A DNA stretch of 64,000 bases from Lysobacter enzymogenes (lineage in GTDB: Bacteria > Pseudomonadota > Gammaproteobacteria > Xanthomonadales > Xanthomonadaceae): contig NZ_CP067396.1 in the NCBI RefSeq assembly GCF_023617245.1, forward strand, positions 4,278,001 to 4,342,000, read 5' to 3'. Both the position numbers and the translations under genes were made by a program. Below, one piece after another: positions 10,113-19,112 of the stretch (position 1 is its first letter; each line of letters starts with the position of its first letter). The notes under the pieces are model-generated. The model was given only the letters and a program-made list of their open reading frames with translations. It was not told where the DNA came from and made no database searches.

Positions 10113-12032
10113 ATGAGCAGTCGCTACAACGCCGCAGACATCGAAGTCCTCTCCGGCCTGGACCCGGTCAAGCGCCGGCCCGGCATGTACACCGACACCG
10201 CGCGGCCGAACCACCTGGCCCAGGAAGTCATCGACAACGCGGTCGACGAAGCCCTGGCCGGCCACGCCCGCAGCATCGAGGTCACCGTCTACGCCGACGG
10301 CAGCTGCGAGGTCGCCGACGACGGCCGCGGCATGCCGGTGGACATCCATCCGGAAGAGAAGGTGCCCGGCGTCGAGCTGATCCTGACCCGCCTGCACGCC
10401 GGCGGTAAGTTCAGCAACAAGAACTACACCTTCTCCGGCGGCCTGCACGGCGTCGGCGTCAGCGTGGTCAACGCGCTGTCCAAGCATGTGGATGTCTACA
10501 TCAAGCGCGAAGGCAACGAATACCGCATGGCCTTCAAGGACGGCGACCGCGCCAGCCCGCTGGAGATCGTCGGCAGCGTCGGCAAGAAGAACACCGGCAC
10601 CCGCGTGCGCTTCTGGCCCGACCCCAAGTATTTCGACAGCCCCAAGTTCAGCCTGCGCGCGCTCAAGCACGTGCTGCGGGCCAAGGCGGTGCTGTGCCCG
10701 GGCCTCAACGTCAAGCTGTTCGACGAAGCCACCGGCGAGCGGCTGGAGTGGTACTACGAGGACGGCCTGCGCGATTACCTCTCCAGCGCGCTGCGCGAAG
10801 GCCAGCCGCAGCGCGAGCTGCTGCCGCCGGACCTGTTCGTCGGCCAGCTCAAGAAGGACACCGAAGTGGTCGACTGGGCGGTGGCCTGGGCGCCGGACGG
10901 CGAGCTGACCCAGGAAAGCTACGTCAACCTGATCCCGACCGCCCAGCACGGCACCCACGTCAACGGCCTGCGCACCGGCTTCACCGACGCGCTGCGCGAG
11001 TTCTGCGACTTCCGCAACCTGCTGCCGCGCGGGGTCAAGCTGGCGCCGGAAGACGTGTGGGACCGGGTCGCGTTCGTGCTCAGCATCAAGATGACCGACC
11101 CTCAGTTCAGCGGCCAGACCAAGGAACGCCTGTCCTCGCGCCAGGCCGCCGGCTTCGTCGAGGGCGCGGCGCACGATGCGTTCTCGCTGTGGCTGAACCA
11201 GCACACCGAACTCGGAGAGCGCATCGCCCAGTTGGCGATCGAGCGCGCCAGCGCGCGGCTCAAGACCGAAAAGCAGATCGTCCGCAAGAAGATCACCCAG
11301 GGCCCGGCCCTGCCCGGCAAGCTCGCCGACTGCACCTCGCAGGACCTCTCGCGCACCGAGCTGTTCCTGGTGGAAGGCGACTCGGCCGGCGGCAGCGCGC
11401 GGCAGGCGCGCGACAAGGACTTCCAGGCGATCCTGCCGCTGCGCGGCAAGATCCTCAACACCTGGGAAGTCGCGTCCGGCAGCGTGCTGGCCTCGCAGGA
11501 AGTGCACGACCTGGCGGTGGCGATCGGCTGCGATCCGGGCAAGGAAGACATCGCCGGGCTGCGCTACGGCAAGGTCGTGATCCTCGCCGACGCCGACTCC
11601 GACGGCCTGCACATCGCCACCCTGCTCAGCGCGCTGTTCCTGCGCCACTTCCCGGCGCTGGTCGCGGCCGGCCACATCTTCGTGGCGATGCCGCCGCTGT
11701 TCCGCGTCGACGTGGGCAAGAACGTGTTCTATGCCCTCGACGAAGAGGAAAAGCGCCTGCTGCTGGAAAAGATCGAGCGCGAGAAGGGCGATCGCAAGAA
11801 AGGCCTAAGCGGCGCGGTCAACGTCACCCGCTTCAAGGGCCTGGGCGAGATGAACGCCTCGCAGCTGCGCGAGTCGACCATCCACCCCGACACCCGCCGC
11901 CTGGTCCAGCTGACCGTCGACGACAACGCCCAGACCCTGTCGCTGATGGACATGCTGCTGGCGAAGAAGCGCGCCGGCGACCGCAAGAATTGGCTGGAGA
12001 CGAAGGGCGATCTGGCCACGCTGGAAGTCTGA
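10113..12032 (+). CDS. parE: DNA topoisomerase IV subunit B
   Basis: ATPase subunit of topoisomerase IV, which decatenates daughter chromosomes with ParC. 639 residues, matching ParE (about 630) rather than the ~800 of GyrB. It begins IEVLSGLDPVKRRPGMY, has the GHKL ATP site (IDNAVDEALAGH, DDGRGMPVD, GGLHGVGVSVVNALS), the TOPRIM motif ELFLVEGDSAGGSA near residue 415-430 with DADSDGLHI, and ends with the zincless C-terminal HPDTRRLVQLTVDD region. The ATG at 10113 is used because homology starts there. Confidence 0.95.
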   Translation: MSSRYNAADIEVLSGLDPVKRRPGMYTDTARPNHLAQEVIDNAVDEALAGHARSIEVTVYADGSCEVADDGRGMPVDIHPEEKVPGVELILTRLHAGGKFSNKNYTFSGGLHGVGVSVVNALSKHVDVYIKREGNEYRMAFKDGDRASPLEIVGSVGKKNTGTRVRFWPDPKYFDSPKFSLRALKHVLRAKAVLCPGLNVKLFDEATGERLEWYYEDGLRDYLSSALREGQPQRELLPPDLFVGQLKKDTEVVDWAVAWAPDGELTQESYVNLIPTAQHGTHVNGLRTGFTDALREFCDFRNLLPRGVKLAPEDVWDRVAFVLSIKMTDPQFSGQTKERLSSRQAAGFVEGAAHDAFSLWLNQHTELGERIAQLAIERASARLKTEKQIVRKKITQGPALPGKLADCTSQDLSRTELFLVEGDSAGGSARQARDKDFQAILPLRGKILNTWEVASGSVLASQEVHDLAVAIGCDPGKEDIAGLRYGKVVILADADSDGLHIATLLSALFLRHFPALVAAGHIFVAMPPLFRVDVGKNVFYALDEEEKRLLLEKIEREKGDRKKGLSGAVNVTRFKGLGEMNASQLRESTIHPDTRRLVQLTVDDNAQTLSLMDMLLAKKRAGDRKNWLETKGDLATLEV

Positions 12033-12037
12033 AAGCC

Positions 12038-12119
12038 AGGAGTGAGCGGGGAGAAGTGAGGAGTGAGCAAGAGCGAGTCGCTGCTTTCGCTCACTCCTCA
12101 CTTCTCTCCGCTCGCTCCT
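12038..12119. repeat. 31-bp inverted repeat downstream of parE
   Basis: Arms at 12038-12068 and 12089-12119 match at 29 of 31 positions when one is reversed and complemented; they are made of AGGAGTGAGC/GAGAAGTGAG modules. A related stretch (CTTCTCTGCGCTCACTTCTC) forms the extreme left edge of the window, just after ispD. It can form a long hairpin in the parE 3' end but has no T-run. Confidence 0.7.
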
Positions 12120-12200
12120 CGCCCCACCCCGCGGCCGTCACGCCGCGCTGCCGCCCGATGCGCCAAGGTGCGCGCATCGATAACCGGCCAGGAGATCGAT

Positions 12201-12287
12201 ATGAAAGGATGCCGCATTGCCCTGCCCGCCGCGCGCGGGCGATTGCCGATGAGCGCCGAACGCGCGGGCCGCCGCCATGGCCGTTGA
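12201..12287 (+). CDS. Possible 28-residue leader peptide
   Basis: ATG at 12201 preceded by AGGAGATCGAT, a good ribosome-binding site, opening a 28-residue basic frame that ends at 12287, overlapping the start of the membrane-protein gene at 12277. The next gene lacks a strong site of its own, so the short frame could couple its translation. It could also be chance. Confidence 0.3.
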   Translation: MKGCRIALPAARGRLPMSAERAGRRHGR

Positions 12288-12639
12288 CCGCCGCGCCGGT
12301 TACGGCCTGTCCGCGCCCGACGACCTGATCGATCCCGAGCCCTCGCGCGGCCGTTTGTTCGGCGCGCTGGCCTGGTGCGCGTTGCTGCTCGGCCCGGCCG
12401 CGGCCTGGCTGGTGGTGTTCGGCTTGACCCCCGACGGCGAATGCGGCGACTGGAGCCTGCACTGCGCCGGCAAGGCGATCATGTACAGCGCCGCGAGCTG
12501 GCTGTTCGGCAGCCTGCTCGCCATCGCCGCGCTGTTCCGCGGCGAACGCCGCGGGCTGGCGGTGCCAGCCCTGGTGTTGAACCTGATTCCGTTGCTGGGG
12601 CTGCTGGCCGCCTACCTGTTCCTGGCCGAACGCGCCTGA
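12277..12639 (+). CDS. Hypothetical three-helix membrane protein
   Basis: 120 residues with hydrophobic segments at about 28-50, 64-86 and 92-115 and a short loop containing two cysteines (GECGDWSLHCAGK) between the first and second, which would lie in the periplasm and could form a disulphide. No family recognised. It is convergent with ycaQ (25 bp between the stop codons) and follows parE by 244 bp. Confidence 0.65.
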   Translation: MAVDRRAGYGLSAPDDLIDPEPSRGRLFGALAWCALLLGPAAAWLVVFGLTPDGECGDWSLHCAGKAIMYSAASWLFGSLLAIAALFRGERRGLAVPALVLNLIPLLGLLAAYLFLAERA

Positions 12640-12663
12640 CCTGCGCGCCAATCCTGCGCGCGC

Positions 12664-13959
12664 CTACTCCGCGCGCGCCGCGGCGGCCAGCGCCGCCTTG
12701 AGCGGCTTGGCGAACTCCGCCGGCCGGCAGCGGCCGAGTTTGACCTTCGGCGTGCCGTGCCAGCGCGCGCATTCGTCGATCGCCGCGGCGATGTCCTCGA
12801 CCAGGGCGTCGTCGCTCTCGACGCCCTCTTCCAGGTACAGCGCCTTGACCTCGAACACGCCGGCCGCGCGGTGCGCCTTCGCGTCCAGCCGCCCGACCAG
12901 CCGCCCGCGCGCCAGGATCGGCAGCACGAAATAGCCGTAGCGGCGCTTGGGCTCGGGCGTGTAGCACTCCAGGGTGTAGTCGAAGCCGAAGAATTCGCGC
13001 GCGCGTTCGCGGTCCCACACCACCGGGTCGAACGGCGACAGCAGCGCGCTGCGGGTCGCGCGCAGGCGGCCGGCGGCGGCCTTGGCCAGCGCGTCGGCAT
13101 GGTCGGGATGGACGTAGCCCGGCGCGTCCCAACCCTTCACCGCGACCCGCAACAACGCGCCCTGCGCGACCAGCGCGTCGAGATCGCGGTCGCGCAGGCG
13201 CGGCTTGGTCCGGTAGTAGTCGGCGATCCAGCGCGCCTGGGCGATGCCGAGCGCGGCGACCGACTTCAGGATGGTGTCGCGCCGCACCTGCGCCGGCTCG
13301 ATGACGACGCGGTCCCAGTCCGGCACCGCGACGCCGGCCACGCGCTCGGCCAGGTCGTACACGCGCTGGAAGTTCTCGCGCCGCGCCACCATCAGTTCGC
13401 CCAGGGCGAAACCGGCTTCGAGCCAGCGCTTCTCGTCCTTCCAGCCCCACCAGCCGCCGCCCTGGCCCTTGTCCTCGCGTTCGAAGTCCGACGACTTGAC
13501 CGGACCGAGCTCGCGGATGTGCGCGAGCAGGCGGTCGATCTCGCCGCCGCGGCCGGCGCGATGGCGCTGGGCGTTGCGGATCGCCCAGTGGTGTTCGCGC
13601 TGGTGCAGCGCGTTGCGGTGCAAAAGGTAATCGTCCATCGGCGCGAAGCAGGCTTCGTGCGCCCACACCTCGAAGATCGCCCGCTGCGCCAGCAACTCTT
13701 CCAGCCAGCGCGACTCGTACGCGCCCAGGCGCGAGAACAGCACCAGGTACGGACTGCGCGCGACCACGTGGATGGTGTCGATCTGCAGCAGTTGCATGCG
13801 CGCGATCGCCGCCAACGCATCGGCCTTGCGCGCGCGCCGGCGCGGACGCGCGAGCAGGCCCTGGGCGTGCAGGTGCAGCGCGCGCGCCTGCGCCGGCGAC
13901 AGCGGCGGCGTTGTGGGAACCGCGTCCGCGCCCGTTTCGCCGCCGCGCGCCGGACTCAT
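12664..13959 (-). CDS. ycaQ: YcaQ/AlkZ-family DNA glycosylase (winged-helix)
   Basis: 431 residues from the ATG at 13959. It matches the HTH_42/YcaQ family, in which E. coli YcaQ unhooks DNA interstrand crosslinks. The QxD catalytic motif that separates YcaQ from AlkZ (QxQ) is present as Q59-I-D61 in LLQIDTIHVVARSPYLVLFSR. Other family features are FEVWAHEACFAPMDDYLLHR, LLSPFDPVVWDRER and the C-terminal RYGYFVLPIL. The start overlaps the stop of the amidohydrolase gene by 4 bp (ATGA), so repair and catabolic genes share a transcript. Confidence 0.88.
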   Translation of the reverse strand: MSPARGGETGADAVPTTPPLSPAQARALHLHAQGLLARPRRRARKADALAAIARMQLLQIDTIHVVARSPYLVLFSRLGAYESRWLEELLAQRAIFEVWAHEACFAPMDDYLLHRNALHQREHHWAIRNAQRHRAGRGGEIDRLLAHIRELGPVKSSDFEREDKGQGGGWWGWKDEKRWLEAGFALGELMVARRENFQRVYDLAERVAGVAVPDWDRVVIEPAQVRRDTILKSVAALGIAQARWIADYYRTKPRLRDRDLDALVAQGALLRVAVKGWDAPGYVHPDHADALAKAAAGRLRATRSALLSPFDPVVWDRERAREFFGFDYTLECYTPEPKRRYGYFVLPILARGRLVGRLDAKAHRAAGVFEVKALYLEEGVESDDALVEDIAAAIDECARWHGTPKVKLGRCRPAEFAKPLKAALAAAARAE

Positions 13960-14765
13960 CCGCGCTGCGAATCCAGCGCCGCCTGCAGCAAAGCGCGCAA
14001 CAACGGTTGCAGCTTCGCCGCCTTGGCGTCGTCGTAGGCGAAGGAATCCTCGTCCATGTAGTTGCGCTGGCTCAGCTCCAGCTGCACCGCTTCGACTTCG
14101 ATGGACGGATCGCCGTAGTGGCGGGTGATGTAGCCGCCCTTGAAGCGGCCGTTGGCGACCCAGTCGTACTCGCCCTGCCCCGCCAACACCGCTTCCAGGC
14201 GCGCCTGGGTGGCCGGCTGGCAGCTGTGGCCGGCGGCGGTGCCGAGGTTGAGGTCGGGCAGGCGGCCGTCGAACAGGAACGGCACTTCGCCGCGGATCGA
14301 ATGGCCTTCCCACAGCAGCGCGCGACCGTGCTCGCCGCGGATGCGGTCGAGCTCGGCGACCAAGGTCTCGTGGTACGGGCGCCAGTACAGCTCCACGCGC
14401 TGCGCCACTTCCGCTTCGTCCGGCGCCTGGCCGTCGAGGTAGACCGCCTCGCCGCTGAACTGCACCGCCGGACACAAGCCGGTGGTGTTCTGGCCCGGGT
14501 ACAGCGAGGTGTCGTCGGGCGGGCGGTTGAGGTCGACCACATAGCGCGAATAGCGCGGCACCAGGATCGAGGCGCCGAGCTCGCGGGCGAAATCGTACAG
14601 GCGCGAGACGTGCCAGTCGGTGTCCGGCGCATGCCGCGCGGACTCGACCATGCGCGCGGAGAATTCGTCGGGAATCATCGAGCCGTCGTGCGGCAGGCTG
14701 ATCAGCAGCGGCGCGTGGCCGCGGTGCAGCTGGAACACGGGCCAGGCGGGGGCGGGAATGTTCAT
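13956..14765 (-). CDS. hutG: N-formylglutamate amidohydrolase (N-formylglutamate deformylase)
   Basis: 269 residues. Hydrolyses N-formylglutamate, the last step of one histidine degradation route. Zinc-site signatures are LLISLPHDGSMIPDEF near residue 20, DTDWHVSRLYDFA, VDLNRPPDDTSLYPGQ and LLWEGHSIRGEVPFLFDGRLPDLNLGT with the His of EGHS. Overlaps by 4 bp (ATGA) both the upstream S9 peptidase and downstream ycaQ, implying translational coupling. No hut genes are near, so the substrate could be another N-formyl or N-acyl amino acid. Confidence 0.85.
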   Translation of the reverse strand: MNIPAPAWPVFQLHRGHAPLLISLPHDGSMIPDEFSARMVESARHAPDTDWHVSRLYDFARELGASILVPRYSRYVVDLNRPPDDTSLYPGQNTTGLCPAVQFSGEAVYLDGQAPDEAEVAQRVELYWRPYHETLVAELDRIRGEHGRALLWEGHSIRGEVPFLFDGRLPDLNLGTAAGHSCQPATQARLEAVLAGQGEYDWVANGRFKGGYITRHYGDPSIEVEAVQLELSQRNYMDEDSFAYDDAKAAKLQPLLRALLQAALDSQRG

Positions 14766-16888
14766 GGTTCGGCGGCGTCCTCGCCGGTCGGCAGGTGCCG
14801 GCGGAAGAACGCCATGGTACTGCGATGCGCGCGCAGCCAGCTGGCGTGACGGGCGAAAACGTGGTCTTCGTCGGGCAGGGCCAGGGTTTCCACGGCCACG
14901 CCGCGGGCGCGCAGCTCGGCGGCGAGCGCGACGCTGTGGACGTAGCGGACCGCGCGGTCGTCGTCGCCGTGGATCAGCAACAGCGGCGAACGCCAGCGCG
15001 GCGCATCGAAGGCCGGCGACGAGCGCAAGGCCAGTTCCAGTTCGTCGGGCCGCAGGCCCCACGACGCGCTGTTGTCGCCGCCCTTGGCCGCCTCGCGCCA
15101 GTCGTGCACGCCGTGGCGGTCGACGCCGGCGGCGAACTTGGCGGAATCGCGCGCCAGCGCCAGCGCGGTCAGGAAGCCGCCGAACGAACCGCCGTGGATG
15201 CCGATGCGGCGCGGATCGACATCCGCGCGCGCGGCCAGCCAGGCCTGCGCGGCCAGCACATCGCGATACTCCGAAGCGCCGCGCGGGCCCTGCCGCGCCG
15301 CCAGCCGGAACGCCTGGCCGTAGCCCGTGCCGGAGCGGAAGTTCAGCGCCAGCACCACGTAGCCCTGGCTCGCCAGCCATTGGTTCATCGCGTAGTCGTG
15401 GGCGAAGTAACTGTCGTAGTGCCAGCCCGGCAGCGTCTGCCAGATCGGTCCGCCGTGGACGTAGACGATGGCGGCGCGACGCGCGCGCGCCGGACCCGGC
15501 GGCTCGAACACGAACGCGTGCGTGCGCAGGCCGTCGTCGGCGGTGAGTTCGATCGCGCGCGGCGCGCGCAGCCGCGCCAGTGGGAAGCGTTCGGGCAGCC
15601 GCGCCGGGAAGATCCGCCGCGGCGCGCCGCCGGCGCGCGGCAACACCGCGATCGCGGTCGGCAGCTGCGCATCGGCATGGCGCAGGGCCAGCCATCGCCC
15701 GCCGGCGACCGCGACCGGTTCGCTGGCGATCCCGCGCGTCGGCGTCAGTTGCCGCTGGCGGCCGCCGGCGTCGACGGCGAACAGTTGCCGATGATCGGGC
15801 TGCGCGCAGTTGCCGCTGAACACCAGGGCGCCGTCGGCCGCCGAGGCCACGGTCTCGGTTTCGCAGCGGCCGCGGCTCAGCGCGCGCGGCGCGCCGCCTT
15901 CGGGCGACAGCGCGTACCAGCGCCGCCAGCCGTCGTGTTCGGAAGCGAACAGCAGCCGCCCGTCGCCGGCCCACAGCAAAGTGGCCGCATCGTTGTACTG
16001 CTCGTAGCCGCCGGCGCGCGCATCGCTGGCGAAGACCCGGCGCGCGCGGCCGTCGGCGACATCGGCGGTCCATATTTCGAACGGCGTCGCCCGGCTCAGG
16101 TCGTAAGGCGCCTGCGGACGGCCGGCGGCGATGCGCAGGAACGCGATGCGGCGGCCGTCGGGCGAGAACGCCGGCTCGCTGTCGCGGTTGAAGTCCGGGC
16201 CCATCCAACGCACCGCGCGCGCGTGCAGATCCAGCGCGCCGACGAAGGCGCGGTCGCCGCGGTCGCTGACGAAGGCCAGCGTGCGGCCGTCGGGCGAGAA
16301 CGCGGCGGCGCGGTTGCGGCCGCGCAGGTTCAACAGCGCGGGCTTGCACCACGACGGCGGCGCGACGCCCGGCAAGCCGTGGCAGGCGAGCGCGCGCGAC
16401 TGTTGCACCACCACCGCGTCGCCGTGCGGCGACAACAACGCCGCGCCGCCCGCGGCGATGCGCCGCGGCGCGCCGGCGCCATCGGTGGCCACCGCCCAGA
16501 GCGCTTGCTCGCGGCCGTCCGGATCGCCGTCGGGATTGCCCTCCTGCCCGGACGCATCGGCCTTGTTGCCGCGCACGTAGACCAGCCAACGCCCGTCGCG
16601 GCTGAGCTGCAGTCCGCTCAGCAGTTGCCCGTCGTCGCGGTCGTAGTCGCTCAGGCGCCGCGGTTCGAAGCGCGGCGCGCGCGCCGCCCACAGATTGCGC
16701 ACCCCGCGCTCGTTGCCGACCCAGGCGATCAGCGGCGCGTCGGCGGCGGCGACCAGCTGTTCGGGCTGCGGCGGCGCGAGCAGGTCGTCGATGTCGAAGG
16801 CGGGCGCCGCCGAGGCCGTAGCCAGCGACGACGCCAGCGCGGCGGCGGCGATGCGCGCCATGCGGGCGCGCGCGCGGATTCCTTTCAT
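14762..16888 (-). CDS. S9 family (prolyl oligopeptidase / DPP IV type) serine peptidase, copy 1
   Basis: 708 residues from the ATG at 16888 (GGAGGCGGC just upstream). A signal peptide (to about residue 28) is followed by a beta-propeller with TolB-like AAFSPDGRTLAFVSDRGD and PAFSPDGRRIAFLR repeats, and an alpha/beta hydrolase domain. The triad is visible: Ser568 in GGSFGG, Asp644 in HGDDDRAV and His676 in DEDHVF. Probably periplasmic or secreted, cutting short proline-containing peptides. Copy 2 lies 32 bp upstream on the same strand. Confidence 0.9.
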   Translation of the reverse strand: MKGIRARARMARIAAAALASSLATASAAPAFDIDDLLAPPQPEQLVAAADAPLIAWVGNERGVRNLWAARAPRFEPRRLSDYDRDDGQLLSGLQLSRDGRWLVYVRGNKADASGQEGNPDGDPDGREQALWAVATDGAGAPRRIAAGGAALLSPHGDAVVVQQSRALACHGLPGVAPPSWCKPALLNLRGRNRAAAFSPDGRTLAFVSDRGDRAFVGALDLHARAVRWMGPDFNRDSEPAFSPDGRRIAFLRIAAGRPQAPYDLSRATPFEIWTADVADGRARRVFASDARAGGYEQYNDAATLLWAGDGRLLFASEHDGWRRWYALSPEGGAPRALSRGRCETETVASAADGALVFSGNCAQPDHRQLFAVDAGGRQRQLTPTRGIASEPVAVAGGRWLALRHADAQLPTAIAVLPRAGGAPRRIFPARLPERFPLARLRAPRAIELTADDGLRTHAFVFEPPGPARARRAAIVYVHGGPIWQTLPGWHYDSYFAHDYAMNQWLASQGYVVLALNFRSGTGYGQAFRLAARQGPRGASEYRDVLAAQAWLAARADVDPRRIGIHGGSFGGFLTALALARDSAKFAAGVDRHGVHDWREAAKGGDNSASWGLRPDELELALRSSPAFDAPRWRSPLLLIHGDDDRAVRYVHSVALAAELRARGVAVETLALPDEDHVFARHASWLRAHRSTMAFFRRHLPTGEDAAEP

Positions 16889-16920
16889 GCCGCCTCCTGG
16901 GTGCGCGCCCGCGCGAGCGT

Positions 16921-19032
16921 TCAGTCCTCGGGCTTGAGCTGCCGCCGGAAGAACTCCTCGGTGGTGCGATGCACCTGCAGCCACGTCGCATGGCGCAGGA
17001 ACAGATGGTCTTCGTCGGGAATCACCAGCGTCTGCACCGGCAGCTTGCGTTCGCGCAGGCGCTCGACCAGGTCGATGCCCTGGGAGAACTTGACCGCGCG
17101 GTCGTCGTCGCCGTGCACGATCAGCACCGGCGAACGCCAGCCGTCGATGCGCGAGACCGGCGAGGATTGGAACGCCAGTTCGAGTTCGTCCGGCTTGAGC
17201 CCCCACAGGCCGCTGTTGTCGCCGCCCTTGGCGCTCTCGCGCCAGTCGTGCACGCCGTGGCGGTCGACGCCGGCGGCGAACAGGTCGGAGTTGCGCGCCA
17301 GCGCGGTGGCGGTGAGGAAGCCGCCGTAGGAGCCGCCGTAGATGCCGATGCGGCGCGCGTCGACGTCGCCGCGCGCGGCCAACCAGGCCTGCGCGGCCAG
17401 CACGTCCTGGTACTCGGACGCGCCGCGCGGCCCCTGCTTGTCGGCGAGGCGGAACTTCTGTCCGTAGCCGGTGCCGTCGCGGTAGTTCAGCGCCAGCACC
17501 ACGTAACCGCGGCTGGCCAGCCACTGGTTGCTGGCGTAGTCGCTGTAGTAATAGCCGCTGTAGTGCCAGCCCGGCAGCATCTGCCGGATCGGGCCGCCGT
17601 GCACATAGACCAGTGCCGGGCGCTGGCCCTTGAACGACGCCGGCGGCTCGAACACGGTCGCATGCGAGACGATGCCGTCGGCGGCCGTGAGCGTGATGGT
17701 CTTGGGCCGCACCAACTGCGCCAGCGGGAACCGCCCGGGCAGCTGCGCCGGGAAGATCCGCCGCGGTTCGCCGCCCGCGCGCGGCATCACCGCGATCGCG
17801 GTCGGCCGCAGCGCGTCGGCGTGGCGCAGCGCGATCCACTGGCCGCCGGCCAGCGGCAGCGGCTCGACGGCGATCTCGTCCTTCGCCGTCAGCAGCGTCT
17901 GCGCCTTGCCTTGCGCATCGACGCTGAACACCTGGCGGTGGTCGATCTGCGCGCAGTTGCCGCTGAACACGAACGCGCCGTCCTCGGCCAGCGCGACCGT
18001 CTCGGCCTCGCATTCGCCGCGGCTCAACGGCCGCGGCGCGCCGCCCTCGGGCGACAGCGCGTACCAGTGCAGCCAACCGCTTTGTTCGGAGGCGAAGATC
18101 AGGCGGCCGTCGCGGCTCCACATCAGCGGGTCGGCGCCGTTGAACTGTGCGTAGCCGCCGGCGCTGTCGCTGGAGCGGAAGACTTTCTTCGCAAGCCCGG
18201 AATCGACGTCGGCCACCCAGATTTCGAAAGGATTGGCCTTGGTCAGGTCGAACGATTCGCCCGCGCGGTTGGCGTCGGTGCGCAGGAACGCGAGCCGGCG
18301 CCCGTCCGGCGAGAACGCCGGGCTGGCGTCGTTGTTGAAGTCCGCGCCGAGCCAGCGCACCGCGCGCCGCTCCAGTTCGAGCAGGCCGATGAAGGCGTGG
18401 TCGCCGCGGTTGCTGACGAAGGCCAGCGACTTGCCGTCGGGCGAGAACTCGGCCGCGCTGTTGGCGCCGCGGGTCTTGAGCAAGGCCTCCTTGCACCATG
18501 CCGGCGCGGCGGCGCCCGGCAATGCGTAGCAGCCCAGGCCGCGGCCCTGCACCAGCACGGCGTCGCCGCCCGGCGCGAACATCGCCGCGCGCCCGGCGGC
18601 GATGCGCTGCGGCTTGCCGCTGCCGTCGCTGGCGACCACCCACACCGCCTGCTCGCGGCCGTCGGGATTCCAGTCGGGATTGCTGTTGTTGCCGGCCGCA
18701 TCGGCGCTGCCGCCGCGCACGTAGGCCAGCCAGCGGCCGTCGCGGCTGAGCTGCAGGCCGGTCAGCAGCTGGCCGTCGTCCTCGTCGTAGCCGCTGAGCT
18801 TGCGCGGCGCGAAGTCCGGCGCGCGCGCGGTCCACAGGTTGCGCACGCCGCGCTCGTTGGCGACCCAGGCGATGGTCGGGGCCTTCGCCGCGGCGACGAG
18901 CTGCTCGGGCTGCGGCGCGCTGAGCAAGTCGTCGATGTCGAAGCGCGGCTGCGCGGCCGCCGCGCCCGCCGCCGTCATCGCCCCCGCCGTCATCGCCGCG
19001 ACCGCCAGCGCGCGCATCGCAACGCGCCGCAT
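16921..19032 (-). CDS. S9 family (prolyl oligopeptidase / DPP IV type) serine peptidase, copy 2
   Basis: 703 residues. Two ATGs are possible (19056 and 19032); 19032 is preferred because it puts the catalytic Ser of GGSYGG at residue 568, exactly as in copy 1, and AAGGG precedes it. Signal peptide, then propeller repeats (AEFSPDGKSLAFVSNRGD, PAFSPDGRRLAFLR), then hydrolase domain with HGDDDRAV and DEDHLF. The two proteins share nearly every motif in order, so they arose by tandem duplication. All four genes 12664-19032 look like one operon. Confidence 0.9.
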   Translation of the reverse strand: MRRVAMRALAVAAMTAGAMTAAGAAAAQPRFDIDDLLSAPQPEQLVAAAKAPTIAWVANERGVRNLWTARAPDFAPRKLSGYDEDDGQLLTGLQLSRDGRWLAYVRGGSADAAGNNSNPDWNPDGREQAVWVVASDGSGKPQRIAAGRAAMFAPGGDAVLVQGRGLGCYALPGAAAPAWCKEALLKTRGANSAAEFSPDGKSLAFVSNRGDHAFIGLLELERRAVRWLGADFNNDASPAFSPDGRRLAFLRTDANRAGESFDLTKANPFEIWVADVDSGLAKKVFRSSDSAGGYAQFNGADPLMWSRDGRLIFASEQSGWLHWYALSPEGGAPRPLSRGECEAETVALAEDGAFVFSGNCAQIDHRQVFSVDAQGKAQTLLTAKDEIAVEPLPLAGGQWIALRHADALRPTAIAVMPRAGGEPRRIFPAQLPGRFPLAQLVRPKTITLTAADGIVSHATVFEPPASFKGQRPALVYVHGGPIRQMLPGWHYSGYYYSDYASNQWLASRGYVVLALNYRDGTGYGQKFRLADKQGPRGASEYQDVLAAQAWLAARGDVDARRIGIYGGSYGGFLTATALARNSDLFAAGVDRHGVHDWRESAKGGDNSGLWGLKPDELELAFQSSPVSRIDGWRSPVLIVHGDDDRAVKFSQGIDLVERLRERKLPVQTLVIPDEDHLFLRHATWLQVHRTTEEFFRRQLKPED

Positions 19033-19112
19033 TCCCTTCGCTCCGCCTTCGCCCATGTGCCCGCCCCGTCTTGTGTTGGTTGTCGGCCGACCGGGCACGA
19101 GGCGCGCGGACT

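Noticed and set aside
14762..18835. A 1357-codon frame covering both S9 peptidases, suggesting a fusion
   Set aside because: The first 650 codons are an out-of-frame shadow of copy 2; copy 1 has its own signal peptide, ribosome-binding site and ATG at 16888.
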